A stretch of 64,000 bases of DNA from JAHRVQ01 sp051278195 (GTDB taxonomy: Bacteria; Pseudomonadota; Gammaproteobacteria; Pseudomonadales; Azotimanducaceae). The notes under the pieces were generated by a model. It saw only the letters and a list, made by a program, of their open reading frames with translations. It did no database searches and was not told the DNA's origin. This document shows positions 36,301-44,681 of this stretch, piece by piece; within the stretch, counting starts at the first letter, position 1; each line of letters opens with the position of its first letter. A program made the position numbers and the translations under genes. Location of the stretch: contig JBNMQM010000014.1 of assembly GCA_051278195.1 (NCBI GenBank), positions 1-64,000 of the forward strand, in the 5' to 3' direction.

Positions 36301-36833
36301 ATCTGGTTAAAGCACTTTCGACGTTGGAAAATGCGATTCACAAGATTGATATTGAGACGCGTACCAAGTTCAAAGAGACGTTCGACACGGTTAACTCAAA
36401 ATTGCAGCAACTTTTTCCGAAGGTGTTCGGCGGTGGTCATGCTTATTTAGAAATGACCGGCGACGATCTATTGGATACAGGCGTAGGGCTCATGGCCAGA
36501 CCTCCTGGAAAGCGCAATTCGAGTATTCACCTGCTATCTGGTGGTGAAAAAGCGCTCACGGCAATCGCCCTGGTATTTTCTATCTTCAGTTTGAACCCAG
36601 CGCCATTTTGTATGCTCGATGAGGTAGATGCGCCTCTCGACGATGCCAATGTGAGTCGGTACTCTAATCTCGTCAAGGAGATGTCCCGTACGGTTCAATT
36701 TATCTACATTACTCATAATAAGATCGCTATGGAAATGGCGGACCAGTTGATGGGCGTAACGATGCATGAACCAGGTGTATCCAGGTTGGTCTCAGTCGAT
36801 GTGGATGAGGCCGTTGCAATGGTAGCGGTGTAG
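33333..36833 (+). CDS. smc: Chromosome segregation protein SMC
   Basis: A 1166-residue SMC protein, the normal length. The N-terminal ATPase half has Walker A GPNGCGKSN (31-39), long coiled coils flank a hinge (about 510-660), and the C-terminal half has the signature LLSGGEKALTAIAL and Walker B CMLDEVDAPLDDANV. SMC dimers with ScpAB condense and separate chromosomes. Start ATG 33333 fits the family opening MRLQAIKLAGFKSF; an upstream in-frame ATG (33282) is disregarded. It is followed by zipA after 22 bp, the usual gammaproteobacterial order smc-zipA-ligA. Confidence 0.98.
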   Translation: MRLQAIKLAGFKSFVDPTTVPFPSNLCAVVGPNGCGKSNIIDAVRWVMGESSAKNLRGESMTDVIFNGSTSRKPVGQASIELIFDNTEGRLVGEFAGYAEISIKRQVSRDGHSGYFLNSQKCRRKDITDVFLGTGLGPRSYAIIEQGMISNLIEAKPEELRVYIEEAAGISKYKERRKETERRISHTKDNLDRLSDLRDELGRQLHHLERQAKAAERYTELKAEEREVQSQLQGLKWTAITKEAKQKEDNIGRLQVEQEARIADQRRIDADVEQKRSDLVSLSDQVNEVQKRFYDHGTEIARVEDSIRFQNERNQQLSVDLEEVSENWYKIRADIDSDQRKLGELKHELAQTEPQQNQVRELETASQDHLTAAEQAMQEWQGNWDEFNHIAAESQNKGQVQQSRIEALEQSIERLNTRLGSQRTEVERLESSTVESEILPLEAMLETQEEQTSRIETELSEVSGRIESQREENQMLSSGLDEKRTRLQNNRGRFASLEALQQAALGQQDDAEMQWLEQNNLNQNVRLGEQIKVEDDWAVAVETVLGDYLQAVTVDDISVLNEPLQAFAKGSLNFLEPGSASGPIGGDYLASKVSSKFNLAELLGGVKTANDLATALQMRSTLGPGESVITAEGIWLGKNWLRVSKDQDATAGVLKRQSELESLGTEIETLDEEVDDLHVRLDDGVAALKVAETDREELANRLAEQQRAYSETRAQLGAKTLQAEQIKTDLARANDEIEKGVIELEADSEKLREARNGLQAAMDQMEHDTAQREQLRQDREEKQNMLMAARDKARQDRDTAHQLDLRIQTVKSQISATDQAMSRLVEQQGIFAERKQSLETTLSESEEPQIQLKEELSALLEKRLGVETELAALRQKVQSIEHEIRELEQSRSKFEEEVEQVRQSLEKVRMDWQTLEVRRNTIKEQLEADKHDLDTVLQMLPEDANEQEWEENLTRIGNKVQRLGAINLAAIDEFKIQSERKQYLDAQDEDLVKALSTLENAIHKIDIETRTKFKETFDTVNSKLQQLFPKVFGGGHAYLEMTGDDLLDTGVGLMARPPGKRNSSIHLLSGGEKALTAIALVFSIFSLNPAPFCMLDEVDAPLDDANVSRYSNLVKEMSRTVQFIYITHNKIAMEMADQLMGVTMHEPGVSRLVSVDVDEAVAMVAV

Positions 36834-36855
36834 CGCGGACGCGGAGGCGGAATTC

Positions 36856-37722
36856 ATGACGGAGTTCTTTGCAGAGTTCGGTTTGAGAGATTGGCTGCTA
36901 ATTGTGGGGCCTGTTTTTATCGTTGGCATTTTAGTTCACGGCTATTGGCGCATGCGTACTAATCGTAATACGCTAAAAATGTCGCTCGATAAATCCTTTG
37001 TTTCTGACGTCAATGAACCTGAGAACGCAGTTGAACTGTCTATGTTGCGTGCAGAGTTACCGAATGGTGGCGCGCGAGTAAAAATGATGGAACAGCAGAC
37101 CCTGAATCTAGACGACTCGGTGCCAGTATTGATGCACCCTGTTGATGAGCCTGCTGTAGTGGAAGTAGCGCAAGTAGCGCAAGTAGCGCAAGACGTCGAA
37201 GCTACACCAGAAGCCGTTGCCGAGCATAGGTCAGAACCCGCGCAAGAAATAGAAATTGAGTCTCAGTCCGATGACCTTGCTGCGATACCATTAGCGCCGT
37301 TGCCCAAGAATTTGCCAGAAAAATATGTGGTCATTAACGTGATGTCTGTCGGCGATCCCTTCAAAGGTCAAGAGTTGCTCGAGTGTTTGATAGAACAGGA
37401 TATGACGCTCGGTGAAATGAGCATCTTTCACCGATTGCGAGAGGAACAATCGCTATTCAGTTTGATGAATGCTGTTGAACCCGGCAGTTTTGACCTCAAT
37501 GCTATGGGACAGATTGAGACCCCGGCGGTCTCTATGTTTATGCGAGTCCACGAATTACACAAACCGACACAGGTGTTTCAGGAAATGTTAAACGTTGCGG
37601 ATGCACTGGCAGAGGCGTTGGGCGGCGAAGTCCGAGATGAGACTCGCAGTGTTATGACGAGCCAAACCATTGAGCATTGCCACTCAGAACTTGAAGAATA
37701 CGAGTATAAGAACCATAGCTAA
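36856..37722 (+). CDS. zipA: Cell division protein ZipA
   Basis: A 288-residue protein with an N-terminal membrane anchor (residues about 13-30), a variable Glu/Val/Ala-rich linker (60-150) and a C-terminal FtsZ-binding domain (about 155-280: YVVINVMSVGDPFKGQELL, SIFHRL, SLMNAVEPGSFDL). ZipA tethers FtsZ filaments to the membrane and helps recruit the division machinery. A 9-bp repeat lengthens the linker. Its TAA overlaps the ligA ATG by one base. Confidence 0.96.
   Translation: MTEFFAEFGLRDWLLIVGPVFIVGILVHGYWRMRTNRNTLKMSLDKSFVSDVNEPENAVELSMLRAELPNGGARVKMMEQQTLNLDDSVPVLMHPVDEPAVVEVAQVAQVAQDVEATPEAVAEHRSEPAQEIEIESQSDDLAAIPLAPLPKNLPEKYVVINVMSVGDPFKGQELLECLIEQDMTLGEMSIFHRLREEQSLFSLMNAVEPGSFDLNAMGQIETPAVSMFMRVHELHKPTQVFQEMLNVADALAEALGGEVRDETRSVMTSQTIEHCHSELEEYEYKNHS
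37165..37191 (+). repeat. Three 9-bp tandem repeats in the ZipA linker
   Basis: GTAGCGCAA occurs three times in a row, encoding VAQVAQVAQ. It keeps the reading frame and changes only linker length. Confidence 0.92.
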
Positions 37723-39746
37723 TGTCGGCGCCAAAAGAGACGATCACTGAACTGAACCAACTTCGTGATGATATTCATCATCACAACCATTGTTATCACA
37801 CGCTCGACGAGCCGCAAATAACCGACGCGGAATATGACCGCCAATTTGGTCGTCTGAAAAAAATCGAGGCGGAATTTCCGGAGCTTATTACCGCTGATTC
37901 TCCAAGTCAGCGAATTGGTGCTAAACCATTACCATTCTTTAGTCAGGTGACCCATGAGCTACCGATGTTGTCACTGGATAACGCCTTCGATGCAGATGAT
38001 TTGCGTGATTTCGACAAGCGGGTCCGTGGCCGACTAGAGACCGAGCAATCTGTCGAATACGTGTGCGAACCGAAAATAGATGGCGTGGCGATTAGTTTGC
38101 TTTATGTGAATGGTTTGTTGGTTCGTGCTGCGACTCGCGGTGATGGCACAACCGGTGAGGATATTAGTCAGAATGCACGGACGATTACGGCGGTGCCTCT
38201 GAAGCTAATCGGTGACGATTATCCCGAGCGGTTAGAAGTTCGTGGTGAGGTTTATATCTCCAAGGCGACTTTCGCCGAACTGAACGACAAGGCCGTGCAA
38301 GAAGGTGGCAAATCCTTTGCGAACCCACGAAATGCGGCGGCGGGTAGCTTGCGTCAATTGGATTCGAAGCTAACGGCCAAACGGAAGCTCACGATGTTTT
38401 GTTATTCCGTTGGTATGGTCGCGGGTGGATCACTACCGACAAAACATAGCGACATTCTTGCAGCGCTTAAAAGTTGGGGCTTACGAACGAATCCAATCAC
38501 TCTGCCTGTGACGGGTGTCGACGCCTGCATCGATTACTACACAAAGATTCTAGATACCCGCGCGGCACTGGGTTATGAGATCGACGGTGTGGTCATGAAA
38601 GTGAATGACATTGAACAGCAACAGACCTTAGGCATGCTTACCCGAACGCCTCGTTGGGCCATCGCCCATAAGTTTCCCGCCGAGGAAGGGACGACTCTGC
38701 TGCTTGACGTTGAGTTTCAGGTTGGTCGTACCGGGGCAATCACGCCAGTGGCGCGTTTAGAGCCCGTTAAAGTCGGTGGTGTCACTATCAGCAACGCAAC
38801 CCTGCATAACATGGATGAGGTCAAGCGGCTGGATGTCATGATTGGCGATACCGTATTGGTCCAGCGCGCAGGTGATGTGATTCCCAAAGTCGTCGCGACG
38901 TTAATCGAACACCGAACTTCGGCAGCCAAAGCGATTGTGATACCAGCGCAATGTCCGGCCTGCGGCTCTACCGTTTTGCAAGCTGACGGCGAGGTCATTG
39001 CCCGATGTACGGGTGGGCTCGTGTGTGCTGCTCAGCGCAAAGAGCGCATTCGCCATTTTTCGTCGCGGTTGGCCCTAGATATAGATGGGCTCGGTGATAA
39101 GTTAGTGGAGCAACTGGTAGACGCGAAGATGATCTCAACACCAGCGGATCTATTTCACTTGCAGGCCACAGATTTGATCACGTTGGAACGAATGGCGCCT
39201 AAGTCTGCGAACAAACTGCTAGCAGCGCTAGAAAAGAGTAAGAAAACGACATTGGCCAGGTTTGTTTACGGACTCGGTATTCAAGAAGTCGGGGAGTCGA
39301 CGGCGCGCAATTTGGCGATTTACTTTTGCGATTTGGACCCACTGCTCTCCGCCAATCGTGATGAGTTGGTGATAGTGCCTGATGTTGGCCCAATTGTGGC
39401 GGACAAAATCGCCACCTTCTTTTCTCAGCCGGTCAATATCGAGGTGATCGAACGTTTGCGACAAGCGGGCGTTCATTGGGATGTATTGCCACAAAGCCAT
39501 CAAACGGCTGCTCTCGAAGGTCAAACTTTTGTATTAACCGGGACTTTGACAACACTCAATCGCAATGATGCCAAGGCACGGCTTCAGTCACTGGGTGCCA
39601 AGGTATCGGGTTCCGTTTCAAAAAGTACCTCTTTTGTTGTGGCCGGCGACGCTGCGGGGTCAAAGTTGGCCAAGGCCCAATCGTTGGGTGTGCCAGTATT
39701 GGACGAGAGCGAACTTGTCGAACTTCTAAAAGAGCATGAGCTATGA
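37722..39746 (+). CDS. ligA: NAD-dependent DNA ligase LigA
   Basis: A 674-residue NAD+-dependent ligase, full length. The adenylation lysine is in CEPKIDGVAIS (near 120), with the NTase motif TRGDGTTGED, an OB fold, a four-Cys zinc finger (CPACGS...CTGG..C), helix-hairpin-helix repeats and a C-terminal BRCT domain (about 595-674). It seals nicks during replication and repair. The following lipoprotein gene overlaps its stop by 4 bp (ATGA). Confidence 0.98.
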   Translation: MSAPKETITELNQLRDDIHHHNHCYHTLDEPQITDAEYDRQFGRLKKIEAEFPELITADSPSQRIGAKPLPFFSQVTHELPMLSLDNAFDADDLRDFDKRVRGRLETEQSVEYVCEPKIDGVAISLLYVNGLLVRAATRGDGTTGEDISQNARTITAVPLKLIGDDYPERLEVRGEVYISKATFAELNDKAVQEGGKSFANPRNAAAGSLRQLDSKLTAKRKLTMFCYSVGMVAGGSLPTKHSDILAALKSWGLRTNPITLPVTGVDACIDYYTKILDTRAALGYEIDGVVMKVNDIEQQQTLGMLTRTPRWAIAHKFPAEEGTTLLLDVEFQVGRTGAITPVARLEPVKVGGVTISNATLHNMDEVKRLDVMIGDTVLVQRAGDVIPKVVATLIEHRTSAAKAIVIPAQCPACGSTVLQADGEVIARCTGGLVCAAQRKERIRHFSSRLALDIDGLGDKLVEQLVDAKMISTPADLFHLQATDLITLERMAPKSANKLLAALEKSKKTTLARFVYGLGIQEVGESTARNLAIYFCDLDPLLSANRDELVIVPDVGPIVADKIATFFSQPVNIEVIERLRQAGVHWDVLPQSHQTAALEGQTFVLTGTLTTLNRNDAKARLQSLGAKVSGSVSKSTSFVVAGDAAGSKLAKAQSLGVPVLDESELVELLKEHEL

Positions 39747-40348
39747 AAAAGGTGTTAACAGTGATGGCTCTGGTCTCGCTCGCGAGTTGTACGACAGCGC
39801 CACCGAAGGATCAGGAAGATATTTGTGAGATCTTCGAAGAAAAGAGTGGTTGGTACGATCATGCGCGAGATTCGCAGCGCAAATGGGGGAGCCCGATCCC
39901 TGTCATGATGTCATTCATTTATCAAGAGTCCAGCTTTAAAGCGCGGGCTAAACCACCCCGCAAAAAGATATTGTGGGTATTGCCAGGACCCAGACCGGCG
40001 AGTGCCTACGGATACTCGCAAGCGACGGACGACACCTGGCGAGTCTATAAAAAGTCTACTGGCGCGTGGACCGCAGACAGAAATAGTTTTGAAGACGCGA
40101 TTGATTTTGTTGGTTGGTACAACGACCAAAGTTTTCGCAAAAATAAAATACAGAAAACTGACCCTTATAATCTCTATCTTGCTTATCATGAAGGGCAAGG
40201 TGGTTTTGCTAAGCGCAGTTTCCGAAGCAAGGGTTGGCTGAAAGATGTGGCAAAAAAAGTGTCTGGTCGATCGGCCGTGTATCAACGACAGCTCAACAGC
40301 TGCGAAAAAGAATTGCAGAAGGGTTGGTTTTGGAAGATCTTCACTTGA
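39743..40348 (+). CDS. Lipoprotein with transglycosylase-like (SLT) domain
   Basis: A 201-residue lipoprotein: signal and lipobox LASC (Cys near 17), then a compact lysozyme-like domain with YQESSF (candidate catalytic Glu near 57), SAYGYSQATDDTW and YHEGQGGF. These match the SLT-domain arrangement of membrane-bound lytic transglycosylases. It would cut peptidoglycan in the periplasm. The 4-bp overlap with ligA suggests coupling to the smc-zipA-ligA run and hence to growth or division, which is inference. Confidence 0.82.
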   Translation: MKKVLTVMALVSLASCTTAPPKDQEDICEIFEEKSGWYDHARDSQRKWGSPIPVMMSFIYQESSFKARAKPPRKKILWVLPGPRPASAYGYSQATDDTWRVYKKSTGAWTADRNSFEDAIDFVGWYNDQSFRKNKIQKTDPYNLYLAYHEGQGGFAKRSFRSKGWLKDVAKKVSGRSAVYQRQLNSCEKELQKGWFWKIFT

Positions 40349-40388
40349 TCTAAGGTGACTTGATCAAAATCGATCTGATCTAAGGTGA
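40346..40388. repeat. Two 13-bp direct repeats 30 bp apart
   Basis: TGATCTAAGGTGA occurs at 40346-40358 and 40376-40388, with further GATC-rich sequence between. The second copy contains the stop codon of the small minus-strand gene, and the first lies at the lipoprotein gene stop. Confidence 0.75.
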
Positions 40389-40559
40389 TCTAGTCTGAGA
40401 TGAGTCTAGGCTTGAAGTGTCGCGCCTTGGACCTTCTCTTCTGGTTTTGCTGTGACGACGTTCGAAATCAACGACGTCTTTATAGCTTCGACGTTCATCG
40501 TGTCTTCTGTCATCGGCGCGACGATCTGCAGTCGATCGTTTGTCATTTTCATCACTCAT
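40380..40559 (-). CDS. Small Arg/Asp-rich hydrophilic protein (59 residues)
   Basis: ATG at 40559 is preceded by GGAA at 6 nt and opens a 59-codon frame ending at TAG (40380-40382). The product is highly charged with repeated acidic-plus-RR blocks (ADRRADDRRHDERRS, DFERRHSKTRREG), no Cys and little hydrophobic content, probably disordered. The regular RR spacing is unlikely in random sequence and suggests a real conserved small protein, perhaps nucleic-acid-binding or a scaffold; that is inference. It is divergent from dinG. Confidence 0.55.
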   Translation of the reverse strand: MSDENDKRSTADRRADDRRHDERRSYKDVVDFERRHSKTRREGPRRDTSSLDSSQTRSP

Positions 40560-40691
40560 TTCGGTTCCATCTTTTTTGTCATTAGGAAGTCTGTGATTGA
40601 GTAGTTAATGATCATAAAGTTCTGTACTAGAAAACGAATCCATACCAGCGTAAGCCGTTATGGCACGATCTCTCCTTTTCGTAAGTGAAGC

Positions 40692-42815
40692 ATGTTAGAC
40701 AAAGAAGTTAAACTAGAAATTCAGACTGCTTATAGCGCCTTGCTCAAGGCAAAAGGCTATTCCGCTCGTTATTGTCAAAAACGGATGATCGCTGATATTG
40801 CCAATACTCTAGGCGATATCGACGCTGACGACGAGGGTATACGGGTCAGCGAACAGCATATTTGTGTCATTGAAGCAGGTACGGGTACAGGAAAAACCGT
40901 TGCTTATGCGATGGCAGCGTTACCCATCGCTAAAGCCTTGAAGAAAAAACTGGTGATATCTACAGCGACCGTCGCGCTCCAAGAGCAGATTGTTTTTGTC
41001 GATCTTCCTGATATTGCCAAACATTCAGGGTTGGACTTCAGTTATGCCCTGGCGAAGGGTCGGCGCCGTTATTTGTGCCTGTCCAAACTTGATCAAGTCT
41101 TAGCCTCGAGCCAATCGGATAACCACACACTCGCCTTTTACGATGACGAATTCTTTCCGGCAGGTGAATTGCCATCAGAATTACATCGAGACCTGTACGA
41201 GGCGATGCTCACAAGCTTGGGTAAGGGAGAGTGGGATGGTGATCGAGACAACTGGAAATCGGAGATAGACTACGCCGCCTGGAGTCCAATTAGCACCGAC
41301 CACGTTCAATGTACCGGCCGTCAGTGTTCACATTATGAGAACTGTTACTTTTATCGAGCGCGAGATCAAATTCATAATGTTGACTGTATCGTGACGAATC
41401 ATGATCTGGTGTTGGCGGACGTGATGATGGGCGGTGGTGCTGTGTTACCAGCACTGGAAGAAACGATTTATGTGTTTGATGAAGGACATCACCTGCCAGA
41501 TAAGGCCATCAACCATTTTTCGAATTTTTTACAAATTCGTTCTACCCAGATCTGGTTGGAGTCGTTGCCTGGCATGTTGCAAAAGCTTGGTGATGAGCTC
41601 GGTAATATCGGTAACCTGCCTCACAGCCTGGGTCAGTTTGAATCGTCTTGTGTGGATCTTGTTCAAACGTTGGAATCAGCAGCGATTGTCTTCCAGGCAC
41701 TAGAGGCCGATGCCGAAGGTAACGAGACGGATCGTCGATATCGCTTTAAGCGCGGCGTGGTAGAAGCTCATCATCGTGATCTAAGCCACAATGTGTTGCT
41801 TGCTAGCCAGCGGTTGTTGGGTTTATTGCAGCATCTTGAGGTCGCACTTGAGGAGCGTGTCACCGATACTGAGCCAAGCGAAAGAGATGGTATAGAGCCC
41901 TGGCTGGCTCAGGTTGCTGCTGCCGCTGCAAGAATGCAAACAGGCACTGCTCTTTGGCAGGATTTTATGATCGCAGATGCACCTGACGCACCACCTAAAG
42001 CGCGCTGGATCAGCTTCCGTGAAGGTGCTGAACTTATGCTCAATGCCAGCCCAGTTGCCGTAAATGATACTTTGCAAGAACTGCTATGGTCTCGCTGCTA
42101 TGCCGCTGTGATTACCTCAGCAACGCTGGCGGTGGGTGCAGATTTTTCTCGGTTTATTCGCCGCGTCGGTGTGGCAGACGATAACCGCTTTACTGCTCTG
42201 CTCAGTCCGTTTAATTATGCGGAGCAAGCGACGCTTCAGGTACCGGCCATGAAGGTTGATCCGCGTAAAGCCGATGAACACACCGATGAAGTTGCTTCGA
42301 TGTTACCGGGTCTACTTGCTGGCGTCGTAGGTGGCCTTGTCTTGTTTGCATCGTGGCGGCAGATGTATCGAGTCACAGATCAATTGCCCGGTGAATTTCT
42401 GGAACGGGTCATGAGTCAGGGAACGCTTGGGAAAGCTGAAATCGTCTCTCGGCATAAACAGAAAATCGACCAAGGTGAGTCCAGTATTATTTTCGGTCTG
42501 GCGAGTTTTGCTGAAGGCATCGATTTGCCAGGAAGCTATTGCGATCACGTGGTTGTCGTCAAAATTCCTTTCGCTGTTCCTGACGATCCAGTGGGAGCGA
42601 CGTTGAGCGAATGGATTGAATCAAACGGCGGTAACTCTTTTCAAGAGATTATGATTCCTGATGCCGCTCTGCGCATGGTTCAGGCCTGCGGTCGATTGCT
42701 TCGCACAGAAACTGACACCGGTACGATTTCGATTCTTGATCGTCGCTTGGTCACACAACGGTATGGACCTATGCTGCTTGACGCGCTACCGCCGTTTCGA
42801 CGCTTGATCTTGTGA
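40692..42815 (+). CDS. dinG: ATP-dependent DNA helicase DinG
   Basis: A 707-residue XPD-like 5'-3' helicase. Walker A GTGTGKTVAY (near 62), the four-Cys iron-sulfur region (C near 136; CTGRQCSHYENC near 209-220), FDEGHH as the DEAH box (near 260) and C-terminal motif VQACGRLLRTETD are present. DinG unwinds R-loops and forked DNA to help replication pass transcription. The stop overlaps the glycerate kinase GTG by 4 bp. I see no convincing LexA box upstream. Confidence 0.95.
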   Translation: MLDKEVKLEIQTAYSALLKAKGYSARYCQKRMIADIANTLGDIDADDEGIRVSEQHICVIEAGTGTGKTVAYAMAALPIAKALKKKLVISTATVALQEQIVFVDLPDIAKHSGLDFSYALAKGRRRYLCLSKLDQVLASSQSDNHTLAFYDDEFFPAGELPSELHRDLYEAMLTSLGKGEWDGDRDNWKSEIDYAAWSPISTDHVQCTGRQCSHYENCYFYRARDQIHNVDCIVTNHDLVLADVMMGGGAVLPALEETIYVFDEGHHLPDKAINHFSNFLQIRSTQIWLESLPGMLQKLGDELGNIGNLPHSLGQFESSCVDLVQTLESAAIVFQALEADAEGNETDRRYRFKRGVVEAHHRDLSHNVLLASQRLLGLLQHLEVALEERVTDTEPSERDGIEPWLAQVAAAAARMQTGTALWQDFMIADAPDAPPKARWISFREGAELMLNASPVAVNDTLQELLWSRCYAAVITSATLAVGADFSRFIRRVGVADDNRFTALLSPFNYAEQATLQVPAMKVDPRKADEHTDEVASMLPGLLAGVVGGLVLFASWRQMYRVTDQLPGEFLERVMSQGTLGKAEIVSRHKQKIDQGESSIIFGLASFAEGIDLPGSYCDHVVVVKIPFAVPDDPVGATLSEWIESNGGNSFQEIMIPDAALRMVQACGRLLRTETDTGTISILDRRLVTQRYGPMLLDALPPFRRLIL

Positions 42816-43690
42816 TTGAAGCAAAAGATGACGCGCTTCGAAAAAAAGCCAGGGCGATATTTAACCTTGAATGCTCAACTCAGTCACTATCATTACCCGA
42901 CGCCTATTTTGCTATCTTGTACCAAACCGCTCACTGGCTTGAAACGCAATGCCGGGATAGGCAGCGCAAAACGATGGGCATTTCTGGTGCTCAGGGTAGT
43001 GGTAAGAGTACCTTTGCAAAATTATTAGCGACGCTCCTAATTGAGTGTTTTGAAACAAGAACCTTAGTTCTGTCGTTGGACGACTTTTATTTGACTCGAG
43101 CCGAGCGTAGCGACCTGACCTCTATTAGTCCTCTGTTGCAGACGCGCGGGGTACCCGGCACCCATGACCTTGCACTCTGTCTCGAAGCTATTGAGAATTT
43201 TAGTCGGGGTGAGCCAATGCGGATCCCAGAATTCTCTAAGCCGCATGATGATCGAATTGACGAGAGAATTGAACCTGGGGCAGGGCTGCAATTGTTAATT
43301 TTAGAAGGCTGGTGTTGGGGGGCAGAGCCAGAGGAAGATGCCGCGCTCATAGAGCCCATCAATGAACTTGAGCACCTTCAGGATGCAAAGGGTGTTTGGC
43401 GCCGCTACGTGAACGATCAGCTAAAGGCCTATCAACCGTTGTTTGATACAGATATTAGTCTCTTTTTAAAAGTGCCTGACCTCGATGCCGTCAAACGTTG
43501 GCGCTGGCAGCAGGAGCAGGGGCTACCCGTCGGACCTGCACGCATGAGCCAAACCGACGTTACGCGATTCATTATGTACTACGAACGTATTACCAGACGT
43601 CTGCTAGCCTGCCGTCCGGCGCAAGTTGATATATGCCTGTCACTAGACTCTGATCACGCCGTTCGCGTCGATAAATTTCCCGCAATTTAA
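42812..43690 (+). CDS. D-glycerate 3-kinase (plant-type)
   Basis: A 292-residue P-loop kinase related to phosphoribulokinase/uridine kinase. Walker A ISGAQGSGKSTFAK (near 50-63), LSLDDFYLTRAER and RGVPGTHD (near 112), LEGWCWGAEP and the C-terminal MSQTDVTRFIMYYERITR match plant/cyanobacterial glycerate kinase GLYK and bacterial YggC-like kinases. It should phosphorylate glycerate to 3-phosphoglycerate using ATP. The GTG start overlaps the dinG stop (GTGA), giving translational coupling. Confidence 0.88.
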   Translation: MIEAKDDALRKKARAIFNLECSTQSLSLPDAYFAILYQTAHWLETQCRDRQRKTMGISGAQGSGKSTFAKLLATLLIECFETRTLVLSLDDFYLTRAERSDLTSISPLLQTRGVPGTHDLALCLEAIENFSRGEPMRIPEFSKPHDDRIDERIEPGAGLQLLILEGWCWGAEPEEDAALIEPINELEHLQDAKGVWRRYVNDQLKAYQPLFDTDISLFLKVPDLDAVKRWRWQQEQGLPVGPARMSQTDVTRFIMYYERITRRLLACRPAQVDICLSLDSDHAVRVDKFPAI

Positions 43691-43703
43691 AGGGTTTGTG
43701 CCA

Positions 43704-43737
43704 GTTCAGCTTTCGTTCAGGCGATACGCTCTACTAT
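43704..43737 (+). promoter_or_regulatory. Direct-repeat operator and -10 of the PepSY/two-component operon
   Basis: GTTCAG (43704-43709) and GTTCAG (43715-43720) are separated by five bases, equal to TTCAG-N6-TTCAG. Eleven bases further a TACTAT -10 box (43732-43737) follows. This hexamer-N5-hexamer array replacing a -35 with 11 bp to the -10 is the architecture of promoters activated by PhoP-class regulators. The operon downstream encodes such a regulator, so autoregulation is likely. Confidence 0.6.
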
Positions 43738-43775
43738 TGCTTCCACATTCAAGATCAATCAAAGGAAGTAGAGCG

Positions 43776-44285
43776 ATGAAACGAACAGCCTTATTTGCGG
43801 GCCTGGTACTAGCGTCAACAGCAACGCTGGCTAGCGGCAACGTCAGTTACGATTATGGCCGTGTGGTTGAATCAACGCCGATAGTGAAAAACATCAGGAT
43901 TTCGACACCCAGAGAAGAATGCTGGGACGAAGCCGTTTCATATTCTCGAACGGAGCATAATGGTATCAGCACTGTGCTGGGTGCTGTTATTGGTGGCGCT
44001 GTAGGCAATGCAATTGGACACAACAAATCCAACAAGAAGGTAGGCACCGCCGTGGGTGCGGTCCTAGGCGGCACAATTGGTAATGCTGTCGGGAAGGAAA
44101 GAGCTGGTGCGCGTGGCTCAAGAACGGAAGAAGTGTGCCGCGTGATCAACGATTACCGTGAGGAAGAAAGAATTGTCGGTTATCATGTGAAGTATCGATA
44201 TAACGATGTCATGTACACCACCCGTACAGATGAAGCGCCAGGCGAGCAAATCAAACTGCGTTTGTCTGTATCGCCGGTATCCTAA
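43776..44285 (+). CDS. Periplasmic glycine-zipper 2TM domain protein
   Basis: A 169-residue exported protein. Signal peptide MKRTALFAGLVLASTATLA, then a glycine-zipper segment (about 68-110: LGAVIGGAVGNAIGHN, VGAVLGGTIGNAVG) as in Rickettsia 17-kDa antigen/SlyB-like proteins, and a C-terminal domain with paired Cys, basic and aromatic residues. It probably sits in or beneath the outer membrane in the envelope-stress style. ATG 43776 with AGGA 10 nt upstream is preferred over a longer frame from 43698, which would cover the operator. First gene of the operon with the PepSY protein and regulators. Confidence 0.85.
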   Translation: MKRTALFAGLVLASTATLASGNVSYDYGRVVESTPIVKNIRISTPREECWDEAVSYSRTEHNGISTVLGAVIGGAVGNAIGHNKSNKKVGTAVGAVLGGTIGNAVGKERAGARGSRTEEVCRVINDYREEERIVGYHVKYRYNDVMYTTRTDEAPGEQIKLRLSVSPVS

Positions 44286-44315
44286 AGCGCGGGCGTGGTT
44301 GAGAAAGGAATGCTA

Positions 44316-44681
44316 ATGCGTGGTCTGTCTTTTTGTAGGCTTTTGTCTGGAATAAGGTCTGGAATTGGCTTAGTGCTTTTGGCACTGGTCGCGGTAAACG
44401 CGTCTGCTAACCCGTTTGACCACTCCGATCGTGGCAGTTTCCGTACGGCCGAATTTCAACCGCCTCCGCAACATTCCATACTGCCTCGCCGGTCTGAGTC
44501 ACGAGCTGGCAGTAAAAAAGCCGCGTCACGAGCAAAGCAAAGTTTTCCCCAGAGCAAAATACTCTCTGTGCAACCTATGCAAAGCAATGGCAATCAGTAC
44601 CGAGTCAAATTGTTGTCTAGCGGTGGTGTGGTGAAGTACGTATTTGTCGACGCGAATAGCGGTGAGGTTTTCGATGAGTAA
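44316..44681 (+). CDS. Exported PepSY-like domain protein
   Basis: A 121-residue protein with a signal peptide (residues about 10-33) and a C-terminal PepSY-like unit (KILSVQPMQSNGNQYRVKLL, VKYVFVDANSGEVF). PepSY proteins next to PhoP/BqsR-type two-component genes are common and are thought to modulate the sensor in the periplasm. The ATG at 44316 is chosen because AAAGGA lies 6 nt upstream; 44295 (GTG) and 44310 are alternatives. Its stop overlaps the regulator gene by 8 bp. Confidence 0.8.
   Translation: MRGLSFCRLLSGIRSGIGLVLLALVAVNASANPFDHSDRGSFRTAEFQPPPQHSILPRRSESRAGSKKAASRAKQSFPQSKILSVQPMQSNGNQYRVKLLSSGGVVKYVFVDANSGEVFDE

Noticed and set aside
40600..40691. Possible LexA (SOS) box before dinG
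   Set aside because: CTGTACTAG resembles a half-site but there is no matching ACAG at the right distance.
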